Made by a program: the position numbers and the translations under genes
Notes under the pieces: model-generated
Database searches by the model: none
What the model was told of the DNA's origin: nothing
Seen by the model: the letters and a program-made list of their open reading frames with translations, nothing else
NCBI GenBank assembly: GCA_029237775.1
Contig: JAQZBR010000012.1
Coordinates: 1-41,348, forward strand
DNA length: 41,348 bases
Reading direction: 5' to 3'
Source: Bacteroidota bacterium
Lineage (GTDB): Bacteria; Bacteroidota; Bacteroidia; 2-12-FULL-35-15
In this document: in pieces, positions 33,335 through 41,348 of the stretch
Layout of the letters: each line of letters starts with the position of its first letter
Position numbering within the stretch: the stretch's first letter is position 1

Positions 33335-34840
33335 ATGTACGAAACTCATTTTCATAAGTTAAAAATTAAAGATCTCGGGATTGACTCTTATGGTGAGAAT
33401 ATTATTTTCCTGAAGGCGGACAGCGGTGTTTGCATTTCAGAAGGTTTTACAGCACTTACGCGTGTGATTGTTCATAAGGATAATAAAAGGATCATAGCTA
33501 CTATTAATGTGGTAAATTCTGACATTATTGCTAATGGAGAAGCGGGCTTGTCAAGCGAAGCAATGAATCGTTTAGTTGTCAGGAATGGTGATGAAATCCT
33601 TATATCCCATTTGCACCCAATTGAATCATTGAGTAAAGTGAGGGCTAAGGTTTATGGTAAAGAGCTTAATGAGTCATCTTATCATGAGATAATTAAAGAT
33701 GTTGTTGCAGGGCACTATTCCAACATTGAGATCTCTGCCTTTGTTTCAGCCTGTGCTGGGGATAACATGACTGTAAATGAAATTATTTCACTTACGAAGG
33801 CTATGATAGCAGTTGGGAAGAAAATAAAATGGCCTAAAAGTCTGATTCTTGATAAACACTGTGTAGGAGGATTGCCCGGCAACCGGACTACACCTATTGT
33901 AGTAAGTATTGTTGCCGCAGCCGGACTCATTATTCCTAAAACATCTTCAAGAGCGATTACCTCTCCAGCCGGGACAGCCGATACCATGGAAACGATGGCT
34001 CCGGTTAACTTAAGCATTGATAAAATACAGAAAGTGGTATCGGAGCATGGAGGCTGCATTGCATGGGGAGGTGCAGTTATGCTAAGTCCTGCAGATGACT
34101 TGCTTATAGCTGTTGAAAGAGCGCTTGACATTGATAGTTCGGGACAAATGGTGGCTTCCGTTTTGTCAAAAAAAGTTGCTGCAGGATCAACGCATGTTGT
34201 AATTGATATACCGGTTGGTCCTACCGCGAAAGTGCGAACACATGAAGAAGCATTGAAACTTCAATATTATTTTAAAGCTGTAAGTGAGGCCATAGGTATT
34301 TATGTTGAAGTAATAATCACCGAAGGGATCCAGCCTGTAGGAAGAGGCATTGGCCCATCCCTGGAAGCAATGGATGTGCTTTCTGTTCTTCAAAACAAGA
34401 TCGATGCTCCTGCAGATTTAAAAGAAAGGGCAATCACACTTTCTGCAGCACTTTTAGTCTTGTCCGGAAAGTTTGCTGCAGGTACAGAATTAAAAGCAGC
34501 GCAGATATTACTTGAGAACGGAAGCGCGTACGAAAAGTTTAAGTCTATTTGTATTGCACAGGGCGGTTTCAAAGAACCTGGTTTAGCTAAGTTCAGGTTT
34601 GATGTAATTGCAGAAAACAATGGTGAAGTAAGAGCTATTGACAACAGAAAACTTGCGCGCATTGCTAAACTGGCAGGTGCCCCTAAACAACCTTGCGCTG
34701 GTGTATTCTTTAATGCACCTGTCGGGAAAAAGATAAAAAAGGGTGACCTTCTATTCAGCATATATGCAGAACTGGAAGCTGAGCTTGAATACGCTGTTAA
34801 GTACTTTAACAGTTTAAATGATTTAATTGATATCAGATAA
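33335..34840 (+). CDS. AMP phosphorylase-type (thymidine phosphorylase type 2) enzyme
   Basis: The 501-residue protein has an extra N-terminal domain of about 90 residues that ordinary DeoA (about 440 residues) lacks. Length and domain plan match archaeal AMP phosphorylase (about 503). The phosphate/nucleotide site reads LDKHCVGGLPGNRTTPIVVS and SSRAITSPAGTADTMETMAP, the AMP-phosphorylase form rather than the DeoA form (DKHSTGG). GGCIAWGGAVMLSPADD is another subfamily marker. The archaeal enzyme converts AMP and phosphate to adenine and ribose 1,5-bisphosphate; bacterial homologues are often annotated only as putative thymidine phosphorylases. Its stop overlaps the prs-type start by one base, which supports a joint role in ribose-phosphate metabolism. 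Confidence 0.88.
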   Translation: MYETHFHKLKIKDLGIDSYGENIIFLKADSGVCISEGFTALTRVIVHKDNKRIIATINVVNSDIIANGEAGLSSEAMNRLVVRNGDEILISHLHPIESLSKVRAKVYGKELNESSYHEIIKDVVAGHYSNIEISAFVSACAGDNMTVNEIISLTKAMIAVGKKIKWPKSLILDKHCVGGLPGNRTTPIVVSIVAAAGLIIPKTSSRAITSPAGTADTMETMAPVNLSIDKIQKVVSEHGGCIAWGGAVMLSPADDLLIAVERALDIDSSGQMVASVLSKKVAAGSTHVVIDIPVGPTAKVRTHEEALKLQYYFKAVSEAIGIYVEVIITEGIQPVGRGIGPSLEAMDVLSVLQNKIDAPADLKERAITLSAALLVLSGKFAAGTELKAAQILLENGSAYEKFKSICIAQGGFKEPGLAKFRFDVIAENNGEVRAIDNRKLARIAKLAGAPKQPCAGVFFNAPVGKKIKKGDLLFSIYAELEAELEYAVKYFNSLNDLIDIR

Positions 34841-35739
34841 TGAAACCAATAGTTTTATCTCTTCCTGGCAACGAATTGTTAGCTCAGAAGATCATAGTCG
34901 CTATTCAGGCAGACAAAGCTGAATATGAATTACGTTCTTTTCCTGACGGGGAAACTTACTTAAGGGTATTAAGTGATGTAGCGGAACGGGATATTATTCT
35001 TGTTTGCACACTTTATCAACCTGATTCCAAATTACTGCCACTTCTTTTTCTTTGCCGTTTACTAAAAGACCTGAAAGTAAAATCAATTTGTCTTGTCAGC
35101 CCATACCTTGCCTACATGCGTCAGGACAAACAATTTAAATCTGGAGAAGCTGTTACATCCGGATATTTTGCATCTGTTCTATCAGGTATATGTGATCGTC
35201 TTATTACGATTGATCCTCATCTTCACAGGCGAGTGTCAATGAAGGAAATCTATTCGATACCATGCGATGTTTTGCATGCAGCTTCTATAATTTCAAAATG
35301 GATAAAAGCAAACATTCCTGACGCTCTGGTAATAGGCCCTGATAGTGAGAGTGAGCAATGGGTGTCCGAAGTGGCTAAGAATGCTGAAGTACCATTTGTT
35401 ATACTTGAAAAGGTGAGACATGGAGATAAAGAAGTAAAAGTAAGTGTACCACAAGTTGATGGATACAAGGCTCACACGCCTGTATTGGTAGATGATATCA
35501 TTTCCACTGCCCGAACAATGATTGAAACGGTTAGCCATTTAAAAAATGCAGGGATGAGAGCTCCTGTGTGTATTGGTGTTCATGCCGTTTTTGCGGGAAA
35601 TGCTTATGCAGATCTAAGGAACGCAGGAGTTGCTAAAATAGTTACCTGCAATTCTATAACCCATGAAACAAATGAAATTGATATCAGTGAAATATTAATT
35701 CACGCACTTCGCAATAAGACAATGTTTAATGCTTTATAG
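34840..35739 (+). CDS. Ribose-phosphate pyrophosphokinase (PRPP synthetase), divergent class
   Basis: The 299-residue protein has two type I phosphoribosyltransferase-like halves. Landmarks are YELRSFPDGETYLRV, SPYLAYMRQDKQFKSGEAVT, DPHLHRRVSMKEIYSIP (catalytic-site histidine region), IGPDSESEQWV, VRHGDKEVKVS (flexible-loop region) and the PRPP-binding loop PVLVDDIISTARTM. In canonical Prs the last reads DDIISTGGT or DDIISTAGT; the arginine here is unusual. The features are closer to short archaeal-type enzymes than to the roughly 315-residue housekeeping bacterial Prs. It makes PRPP from ribose 5-phosphate and ATP; with the AMP phosphorylase it may recycle ribose phosphates. A decayed copy of its 3' end lies at 37848-38001. 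Confidence 0.88.
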   Translation: MKPIVLSLPGNELLAQKIIVAIQADKAEYELRSFPDGETYLRVLSDVAERDIILVCTLYQPDSKLLPLLFLCRLLKDLKVKSICLVSPYLAYMRQDKQFKSGEAVTSGYFASVLSGICDRLITIDPHLHRRVSMKEIYSIPCDVLHAASIISKWIKANIPDALVIGPDSESEQWVSEVAKNAEVPFVILEKVRHGDKEVKVSVPQVDGYKAHTPVLVDDIISTARTMIETVSHLKNAGMRAPVCIGVHAVFAGNAYADLRNAGVAKIVTCNSITHETNEIDISEILIHALRNKTMFNAL

Positions 35740-35751
35740 CGAAGTTTCTAG

Positions 35752-35927
35752 ACGAAATATATAGTGAGGATTTAGATATAGCATTCAAAGAGCTTTTATT
35801 AGCGAATGAAAAGATTAAGTTTCTACAAAATGAACAAATTGATATGTAGAAAATTCTGGAGAGCGCAAGGAATGAATTAAGACTATCAGGTCTTTCAGAC
35901 AATCAGATTAAGGAATTTGAAACTTAA
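35752..35927 (+). pseudogene. Possible decayed short coding remnant after prs
   Basis: One frame reads FLDEIYSEDLDIAFKELL, then a charged coiled-coil-like stretch, a TAG at 35847-35849, and more plausible coding (KILESARNELRLSGLSDNQI...) to a TAA at 35925-35927. The helical, charged composition on both sides of the internal stop suggests a broken gene, but I recognise no family and chance is possible. Confidence 0.3.
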
Positions 35928-36005
35928 AAATGGTGTTAATCCAATGGAAGGTCAGGACATGAGTAAAATGTAACAGTAAATATTTTAACCTAAAAAAAGG
36001 AAAAA

Positions 36006-36116
36006 ATGAGAAAAACAATCATCCTTTCAGGAATGGCTTTTATCGCTATCACAAGTGCTGATCTTCTGATTAAAGTCATTATTAATTATGAGAGGCATCA
36101 TTCAGTTTTTGAATAA
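36006..36116 (+). CDS. Short ORF resembling a truncated secreted protein
   Basis: This 36-residue ORF (MRKTIILSGMAFIAITSADL...) follows an A/G-rich stretch (aaaaaaaggaaaaa) suitable for translation initiation. The N terminus looks like a signal peptide, but the frame ends 16 residues later. It may be the 5' stub of a lost secreted protein left when the multicopper oxidase region was rearranged. It lies within a 436-bp stretch (35740-36175) that otherwise holds only the remnant at 35752-35927. Confidence 0.3.
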   Translation: MRKTIILSGMAFIAITSADLLIKVIINYERHHSVFE

Positions 36117-36175
36117 AATGAAACATCTTTGCTAAAATAGCATAAGCAGTTTCATTCATTAATTAAATTATACCC

Positions 36176-37843
36176 ATGAAAAAGATTTTTCTTTCCTTAC
36201 TTATAGGAATCAGTTCTGGTATTTCATTAGCACAAACCCTGATTTCAATACCTGATACTCTTTCAGGTTCAACTATAAATCTGACCATCGCTGACAGCAC
36301 CCACCAGTTTTTTAATGGCTTTAATACAAACACTATTGGCTATAATGGAAGTTATTTAGGTCCGACAATTATTCTGAACAAAGGACAAAATGTAACTATG
36401 AATGTAAATAACATGCTCCCCGATACTACAACTACACACTGGCACGGCTTGCATGTTGCACCTATGGATGATGGAAGTCCTCACAATCCAATTATGTCTG
36501 GTAATTCCTGGAGTCCTTCATTTACAGTTATGGACAATGCCGCAACATATTGGTATCATCCGCATTTACATGGAAAAACAATGAATCAGGTTGTTAAAGG
36601 TGCAGCAGGTTTAATTATTGTTCGTGACATTGTTGAATCAGGGATAACACTTCCGAGAACTTATGGTGTTGATGATATTCCTCTTGTTTGTCAATTTCAA
36701 CACATGGATACCACCACCCAACAAATCATTTTAGATGATGAATTGGACAACATAACCATGGTGAACGGTACAATTAACCCAATGGTAAATATTCCTGCTC
36801 AGGTTGTTCGCCTGAGAATCTTAAATGCAAGCAGTCACCGTGTTTTGCAATTTGGTTTTAATGATGGTCGTACCTTTTATCAGATCACAAGTGATGCTGG
36901 CTTGCTGAATGGGCCAGTTGCATTGACGAGATTACGGCTTGGCAGCGGGGAAAGAGCTGAGATTTTAGTTGATTTCAGCGGTCAAAACGGAAACACTTAT
37001 TACATCAATCAATTTGGGAATGAGTTACCTGCGGGTTTCCCTGGTGGGCCTCCAATGATGGGAAGTCCAATCGGACCTTATGATAACATGACTTTTAATT
37101 TTCTGCAAATAAATGTAGTAGCTCCTACACTTTCTCCGATAACAACAATCCCTGTATCGCTTACAACAAATACACCATGGAACGCTGCAGGCGCAACAAG
37201 TGCGAACTTTCTTATTCAGGGGTCTCCAATGATGAGCATGACCAACTTTTTGATAAATGGCGTTCAATACAATGAAAATACGGTCAACTTCTCAAAGCAG
37301 CAGGATGATCTAATGATCTGGAATATCACGAATCAAAGTATGATGGCACATCCGTTTCACATTCATGGAAATCACTTTTTTATAACATCAATTAATGGAG
37401 TTACACCAGCCGCCAATTTGCGGGGAAGAAAAGATGTAGTATTGATTGGCCCCCAGGGAGGTACGGCAACCCTGATTACAAAGTATGAAGATTTCTGCGA
37501 TTCAATAATGCCTTATATGTATCACTGCCATATTCTAAGTCATGAAGATCATGGAATGATGGGTCAGTTTCTTGTACAGTGTTTAAGCACCGCTGTCAGT
37601 GTTATTGAAAACAAATCAGACGGTATGCTGGTTTATCCCAATCCGGTAAATGATTTACTAACCATTCAACTCAATGCAAGCACTGAAACTTTTACAACAG
37701 AGATCGTCAATGTTCTTGGCGAGCAAATTATAAAATCTTCAAATAGCAAAAATATAGATGTCTCTTTCCTTACGGAGGGAGTGTATTTCATTTACTTACA
37801 TCAGGATAATAAAATTACTGTTATGAAATTTATTAAGGAATAG
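36176..37843 (+). CDS. Secreted multicopper oxidase with T9SS C-terminal sorting domain
   Basis: The 555-residue protein has a signal peptide (MKKIFLSLLIGISSGISLAQ). Copper ligands are complete: H88-W-H90 in THWHG, H128-P-H130-L-H132 in YWYHPHLHG, H392-P-F-H395-I-H397, and YHCHILSHEDHGMM with C451, H456 and axial M461 for type 1 copper. Three cupredoxin domains resemble CueO/FtsP. The final ~75 residues (VYPNPVNDLLTIQL... GVYFIYLHQDNKITVMKFI) are a type A T9SS sorting domain, so the enzyme should be secreted or surface-attached. Likely activities are cuprous-ion or phenolic oxidation. It is preceded by gene debris and followed at once by a prs fragment, so it seems to have been inserted or rearranged here. 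Confidence 0.95.
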   Translation: MKKIFLSLLIGISSGISLAQTLISIPDTLSGSTINLTIADSTHQFFNGFNTNTIGYNGSYLGPTIILNKGQNVTMNVNNMLPDTTTTHWHGLHVAPMDDGSPHNPIMSGNSWSPSFTVMDNAATYWYHPHLHGKTMNQVVKGAAGLIIVRDIVESGITLPRTYGVDDIPLVCQFQHMDTTTQQIILDDELDNITMVNGTINPMVNIPAQVVRLRILNASSHRVLQFGFNDGRTFYQITSDAGLLNGPVALTRLRLGSGERAEILVDFSGQNGNTYYINQFGNELPAGFPGGPPMMGSPIGPYDNMTFNFLQINVVAPTLSPITTIPVSLTTNTPWNAAGATSANFLIQGSPMMSMTNFLINGVQYNENTVNFSKQQDDLMIWNITNQSMMAHPFHIHGNHFFITSINGVTPAANLRGRKDVVLIGPQGGTATLITKYEDFCDSIMPYMYHCHILSHEDHGMMGQFLVQCLSTAVSVIENKSDGMLVYPNPVNDLLTIQLNASTETFTTEIVNVLGEQIIKSSNSKNIDVSFLTEGVYFIYLHQDNKITVMKFIKE

Positions 37844-37847
37844 TTAT

Positions 37848-38001
37848 TGGAATGCTTATGCAGTTAGAAGAATGCAGAAGTTGGTAAGCTAGTTGCCTGA
37901 AATCTCCTGAACAAATGAGATGATATCATCGAAATATTAATTCGATCAATTCGCAGAAAAACAATTTTCAGCGCTTTTATAGCGAAGTTCCTGAAATCGA
38001 A
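37848..38001 (+). pseudogene. Decayed duplicate of the prs 3' end and flank
   Basis: Starting five bases after the oxidase stop, the sequence aligns with about 35598-35757, the last ~47 codons of prs plus 18 bp beyond its stop. Shared words include aatgcttatgcag, acaaatga, gaaatattaattc and tttatagcgaagtt. Base differences and small indels break the frame and introduce stops, so it is non-functional. It implies an old duplication of prs, or of the segment, around the oxidase gene. Confidence 0.75.
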
Positions 38002-38420
38002 CCATAACCCATGTTACTCTCCATATAGTAAGTTATTTAAGTGAGATCTTGGATCCTTAACACTTTTATTAGCATTGATTTCAAATAGCAAAACAAATTG
38101 GTCACACGTCTGTTTGTCTCACTTAAAAAAATAGGTGTCAGAATGTGCTCTACTATTTTCCCTCATAAGCTCCATAAATCTTTGTTTTTCAACCTGATGT
38201 GATTTGAAGTTTATTACACAAAGATGTGCAACGCCAAGATGGTAACAAATGACGATGGTCATTTATTGGTTTAATTTAAATCAGGATTGAGGAAATGGAT
38301 GAGAAGATCGATTTGAATGAAAATTCCGATTTCCGAAGCTCTGGAGAACCTCTGCGTGGTAAAATTTCAAACAGTTCTGGTGTGATTTGGTATGCGGGGA
38401 TTTGTGTTGATTTGAGGCGG
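38002..38420. other. Gene-free stretch between the prs fragment and mnmE
   Basis: With the prs fragment this forms a 577-bp gap between convergent genes. I see no further coding remnant. There is a perfect hairpin AAATGAC-gatg-GTCATTT at 38247-38264 without a clear U-tract, which could act as a terminator. Confidence 0.5.
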
Positions 38421-39818
38421 TTACTTGCCAATACAAAACCTGCTAAAAATATTCGCTAACAAATCATCGGAGCTAATCTCACCAGTGATAGTCCCTAAAT
38501 AATGTAATGCCTGTCGGATATCCATTGCTAGGAAATCACCCGAGACATTCATGTTCAAGCCTTCAAGGACTTTTATAAGCGCGGAGTTGGTATGGCGTAA
38601 TGCTTCAACGTGGCGTGCGTTCGTGACAATGGTTTCTGTCACATTCACTGTTCGCTTATCAAACAAAGCCACCATATGCTTTTTGAAATCTTCAATGCCT
38701 GTTCTTTCTTTCGCAGAAATGAAAAGCATTTCAGGGAAAGCAGAAAATTCTTTTTTTGTGTATTCAATATCTTCTTTGTCGATCTTGTTTGCTACCAGCA
38801 CCAATTGCGAATTATGCAGATGAGGGGTGATGTCATCAACGATCAGCTTCAGCTCCGAAGCGGTGATCTCATGCGCATCAAATAAATAGATCGCAATAGA
38901 AGAAAGCTTGATCTGCTCATAGGTTTTCTCCACTCCGATGCTTTCAATGATGTCATTCGTTTCGCGAATTCCCGCGGTGTCAATAAAACGGAATTGGACT
39001 CCGTCTATATTGATCTCATCTTCGATCACATCACGCGTAGTTCCGGGAATGTCCGAGACGATTGCGCGTTCTTCTTCCAGCAAAGCATTCAGCAAAGTTG
39101 ATTTTCCCGCGTTCGGTTTGCCTACAATCACCACCGGAATCCCGTTTTTTATAACGTTCCCAACTTCAAAGGAATCGATCAGTCGCTGAACAATACGTTG
39201 GATCGAGCTGACTAAATTTTTTAAATCACTTCTGTCAGCAAACTCAACATCTTCTTCTGCGAAATCAAGTTCCAGTTCTATCAGTGATGCAAAGTCGATC
39301 AGGTTCTGACGTAAAGTTTTTATTTTATTCGAAAATCCACCTCTCATCTGCTGCATCGCCACCTGGTGTGAGGTTGCAGAATTGGAGGAGATCAAATCGG
39401 CAACCGCTTCCGCCTGGCTCAGGTCGAGCTTTCCGTTCAAAAATGCCCGAAGGGTGAATTCGCCCTGATTGGCCATCCTCGCTCCATGCTTAATGAAAAG
39501 CTGGATGATCTGCTGCTGTATGAAAGGGGAACCATGACACGAAACTTCAACTGTATTTTCTGAAGTATATGAATTCGGCCCTTTAAAGAGACTAACAAGT
39601 ACCTCATCAATTATAATATCCTCATCGTGGATCACACCAAAATGGATGGTATGCGATGCGGCATTCAAAAGGTCTTTCTTTTTTAAGCTTTTTGTCCCGA
39701 AAACAGCATTGCAGATCTCGATCGCACGCGGTCCCGATAGACGTATAACGCCAATGGCACCAACTCCCTGAGGAGTTGCCAGTGCAACAATTGTATCCTT
39801 ATTTATGGAATAAGACAA
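38421..39818 (-). CDS. mnmE: tRNA uridine-5-carboxymethylaminomethyl(34) synthesis GTPase MnmE
   Basis: The 465-residue housekeeping enzyme works with MnmG to modify the wobble uridine of certain tRNAs. The N-terminal folate-binding domain begins DTIVALATPQGVGAIGVIRL and includes NGKLDLSQAEAVADLI. The G domain has the P-loop GKPNAGKST at 233-241, the switch region DIPGTTRDVIEDE, DTAGIRET and the NKID specificity motif. The C terminus ends FCIGK, with the conserved catalytic C462. All motifs are intact. It is divergent from sucD across a 272-bp gap; TAAATTTG on the minus strand (39899-39906) matches the -7 consensus about 80 nt upstream. Confidence 0.98.
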   Translation of the reverse strand: MSYSINKDTIVALATPQGVGAIGVIRLSGPRAIEICNAVFGTKSLKKKDLLNAASHTIHFGVIHDEDIIIDEVLVSLFKGPNSYTSENTVEVSCHGSPFIQQQIIQLFIKHGARMANQGEFTLRAFLNGKLDLSQAEAVADLISSNSATSHQVAMQQMRGGFSNKIKTLRQNLIDFASLIELELDFAEEDVEFADRSDLKNLVSSIQRIVQRLIDSFEVGNVIKNGIPVVIVGKPNAGKSTLLNALLEEERAIVSDIPGTTRDVIEDEINIDGVQFRFIDTAGIRETNDIIESIGVEKTYEQIKLSSIAIYLFDAHEITASELKLIVDDITPHLHNSQLVLVANKIDKEDIEYTKKEFSAFPEMLFISAKERTGIEDFKKHMVALFDKRTVNVTETIVTNARHVEALRHTNSALIKVLEGLNMNVSGDFLAMDIRQALHYLGTITGEISSDDLLANIFSRFCIGK

Positions 39819-39987
39819 AAGGTTAAATGTTAAAAGTTAAAAGTCTCGAGCGAGCCTGTTTACTGTATTAGTCTTTTCTACAGCGCTTTTGAGCCGAACA
39901 AATTTAACCAAATTTCGCTCTCCGCAGCCTAAATCCACTATTTAACACAATTAACTGATTAACCAAACCTAAAAAACAAAAAAATCC

Positions 39988-40018
39988 TTGTCAATAACCG
40001 TCTAAAAACATACTTTAG
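39988..40018 (+). promoter_or_regulatory. Putative Bacteroidetes-type promoter of sucD
   Basis: TTG at 39988-39990 is followed, after a 20-base spacer, by TACTTTAG at 40011-40018. This is close to the Bacteroidetes primary sigma consensus (TTG, 19-21 bp, TAnnTTTG). It would start transcription around 40022-40026 and give a leader of about 65 nt. Confidence 0.55.
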
Positions 40019-40053
40019 CACTCGCAAAATTGGGTTTATTAATTTTTTTTCCC

Positions 40054-40083
40054 AATTAACCAATAACCAATTAACCAATAACC
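40054..40083 (+). repeat. Tandem 15-bp duplication in the sucD leader
   Basis: aattaaccaataacc occurs twice without a gap (40054-40068 and 40069-40083), ending 7 bp before the sucD ATG. This may be replication slippage; the second copy may have displaced the original leader. Confidence 0.8.
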
Positions 40084-40090
40084 AAGAGAG

Positions 40091-41011
40091 ATGAGCGTAT
40101 TAGTAAATAAACAGTCAAGAATCATTGTTCAGGGCTTTACAGGTACTGAAGGTACTTTTCATGCCGGACAGATGATCGAGTATGGATCGAATGTAGTAGG
40201 AGGGGTAACTCCTGGAAAAGGCGGATCAACTCACCTTGATAAACCCGTATTCAATACTGTTAAAGAAGCGGTTGATAAAGCCGGAGCTGATGTTTCTATC
40301 ATTTTCGTTCCACCGGCATTTGCTGCTGACGCGATCATGGAAGCCGCTGAAGGTGGAATTAAAGTAATTATCTGTATCACCGAAGGTATTCCTGTGAAGG
40401 ATATGATCCAGGTGAAAGAATATTTAAAAGGTAAGGATTGCCGCCTGATCGGACCAAATTGTCCTGGCGTTATCTCTGCTGAAGAAGCGAAAGTTGGTAT
40501 CATGCCGGGCTTCGTTTTCAAAAAAGGAACAGTAGGTATCGTTTCTAAATCAGGAACTTTAACATATGAGGCTTCTGACCAGACCGTAAAAGCAGGTTTA
40601 GGTATCACAACTGCGATCGGAATCGGTGGAGATCCTATCATCGGAACTACCACCAAACAAGCGGTTGAACTATTAATGAACGATCCAGATACTCACGGTA
40701 TCATCATGATCGGTGAGATCGGTGGAAGTCTTGAAGCTGACGCAGCACGCTGGATCAAAGCTGATGGTAACCGTAAGCCTGTAGTTGGATTCATCGCTGG
40801 TGAAACAGCTCCGAAAGGACGTACAATGGGTCACGCAGGTGCTATTGTTGGTGGTGATGACGATACTGCTGAAGCTAAGAAAAAGATCATGCGTGAATGT
40901 GGAATCATTGTAGTTGATTCCCCTGCTGAGATCGGACTTGCAATGGCCAAAGCTCTTGCTGAAGATGTTCGCAAAGCAAGCCCGCACCATCATGCAAACA
41001 GAGTTGATTAA
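40091..41011 (+). CDS. sucD: Succinate-CoA ligase subunit alpha
   Basis: The 306-residue subunit catalyses the interconversion of succinyl-CoA and succinate in the TCA cycle together with SucC, which is not in the window. The CoA-binding domain has [20 protein letters not shown] and [13 protein letters not shown]. The ligase domain has [30 protein letters not shown], and the phosphohistidine loop [13 protein letters not shown] with H248. The C-terminal tail (PHHHANRVD) is slightly extended. Length and motifs are normal. It is monocistronic, bounded by a strong terminator. Confidence 0.98.
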   Translation: MSVLVNKQSRIIVQGFTGTEGTFHAGQMIEYGSNVVGGVTPGKGGSTHLDKPVFNTVKEAVDKAGADVSIIFVPPAFAADAIMEAAEGGIKVIICITEGIPVKDMIQVKEYLKGKDCRLIGPNCPGVISAEEAKVGIMPGFVFKKGTVGIVSKSGTLTYEASDQTVKAGLGITTAIGIGGDPIIGTTTKQAVELLMNDPDTHGIIMIGEIGGSLEADAARWIKADGNRKPVVGFIAGETAPKGRTMGHAGAIVGGDDDTAEAKKKIMRECGIIVVDSPAEIGLAMAKALAEDVRKASPHHHANRVD

Positions 41012-41031
41012 TTTTTAGTTTATATATATTT

Positions 41032-41062
41032 AAAACGCCCTTCCGAAAAGAAGGGCGTTTTT
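41032..41062 (+). terminator. Rho-independent terminator of sucD
   Basis: AAAACGCCCTTC-cgaaaa-GAAGGGCGTTTT forms a 12-bp perfect stem with a 6-nt loop and a T-run, 21 bp after the sucD stop. This is the clearest terminator in the window. Confidence 0.93.
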
Positions 41063-41083
41063 GTTTAAATAGTTTAATTTACA

Positions 41084-41280
41084 TTCTTTCTTTTTGTCTT
41101 GAAACAAAAGAAACAAAATTCAAGATCAGGCGATTCCTCTGCGCCTCTCATCATTTAACCGGAAATCTAAGCATGAGAACTAAAGCTCCTGCCAAGATTT
41201 TCTGGTTAGATGATGTTCACCCCATGTCGACATCGCGCCTGATCAAGCCTCACGCGCTTCTTCGAAATAGTGATTGAAAA
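41084..41280 (+). repeat. Dispersed structured element, copy 2
   Basis: It has the same plan as the copy near 17.1-17.3 kb. The A-rich box (41091-41125) has tcttgaa/ttcaaga ends. The outer stem is 41126-41134 (tcaggcgat) with 41232-41242 (atcgcgcctga). The inner stem is 41149-41162 with 41202-41215 (catcatttaaccgg/ctggttagatgatg). The apical stem closes on a CTAAAG-containing loop. The conserved block catgtcgacatcgcg is at 41223-41237, and a second hairpin (tcac/gtga) at 41250-41273. It starts about 20 bp after the sucD terminator. The remaining bases to the window end show nothing recognisable. Confidence 0.8.
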
Positions 41281-41348
41281 TCATTAATGATTCTATATTA
41301 TCGGATATAAGTATTTTGTATCATGTCTTGCTTCGGTGAATAATGTTT

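Noticed and set aside
40231-40993. Antisense ORFs within sucD, and similar ones within mnmE and the nucleotide operon
   Set aside because: All are shadows of strongly conserved enzymes on the opposite strand.

Overview
This window looks like chromosomal DNA of a member of the Bacteroidota (Bacteroidetes), probably an environmental or uncultured one. The evidence is a secreted adhesin built from SprB-type repeats, a SUMF1/GldJ-like secreted protein, a multicopper oxidase with a type IX secretion (T9SS) C-terminal sorting domain, promoters resembling the Bacteroidetes TTG / TAnnTTTG pattern, and start codons mostly without Shine-Dalgarno sequences. I saw no tRNA, rRNA, CRISPR array or transposase gene.

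Layout. (1) 1-5711, minus strand: the 5' part of a giant repeat adhesin that runs off the left edge, a TMTC-like membrane protein with TPRs, and a SUMF1-domain secreted protein. (2) 6029-16288, plus strand: a restriction/defence island. It holds a TIGR04141/DUF6119-like gene, hsdM, hsdS, an AAA-type ATPase inserted between hsdS and hsdR, hsdR, and then two small nuclease-like genes: a zinc-ribbon/PD-(D/E)XK/membrane protein and a GIY-YIG protein that begins on the next base. (3) 16301-19568: a TonB-C/MORN-type secreted protein, two unknown membrane proteins and a CPBP protease. (4) 19650-35739: a stress and survival island of two head-to-head halves. The minus half has three universal stress proteins (Usp), a VOC protein, a TerB-like protein and one unknown. 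The plus half has a Usp, a small membrane protein, MlaE-MlaF-MlaD lipid transport, a low-affinity iron permease-like protein and a P-type ATPase. It is followed by a tight four-gene operon: ATP-cone/nuclease, beta-CASP metallo-beta-lactamase, AMP-phosphorylase-type phosphorylase and a PRPP synthetase. (5) 36176-37843: a multicopper oxidase, followed directly by a decayed copy of the 3' end of the PRPP synthetase gene. (6) 38421-41011: housekeeping mnmE and sucD, divergently transcribed.

How the genes may work together. The island at 6-16 kb is a complete type I restriction-modification system (HsdM, HsdS, HsdR) carrying up to four accessory genes. The translationally coupled ATPase and the abutting nuclease pair are the best candidates for an undescribed defence module. 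The last operon of the stress island combines an archaeal-type AMP phosphorylase with PRPP synthetase, suggesting nucleotide salvage during energy stress. It also contains an RNA-processing-type beta-CASP enzyme and an ATP-cone nuclease.

The most novel non-coding signal is a roughly 195-bp dispersed element in two copies (about 17108-17301 and 41084-41280). The copies differ in sequence but keep nested stems through paired substitutions, so the conserved property appears to be structure. It could be a structured RNA or a palindromic repeat element.
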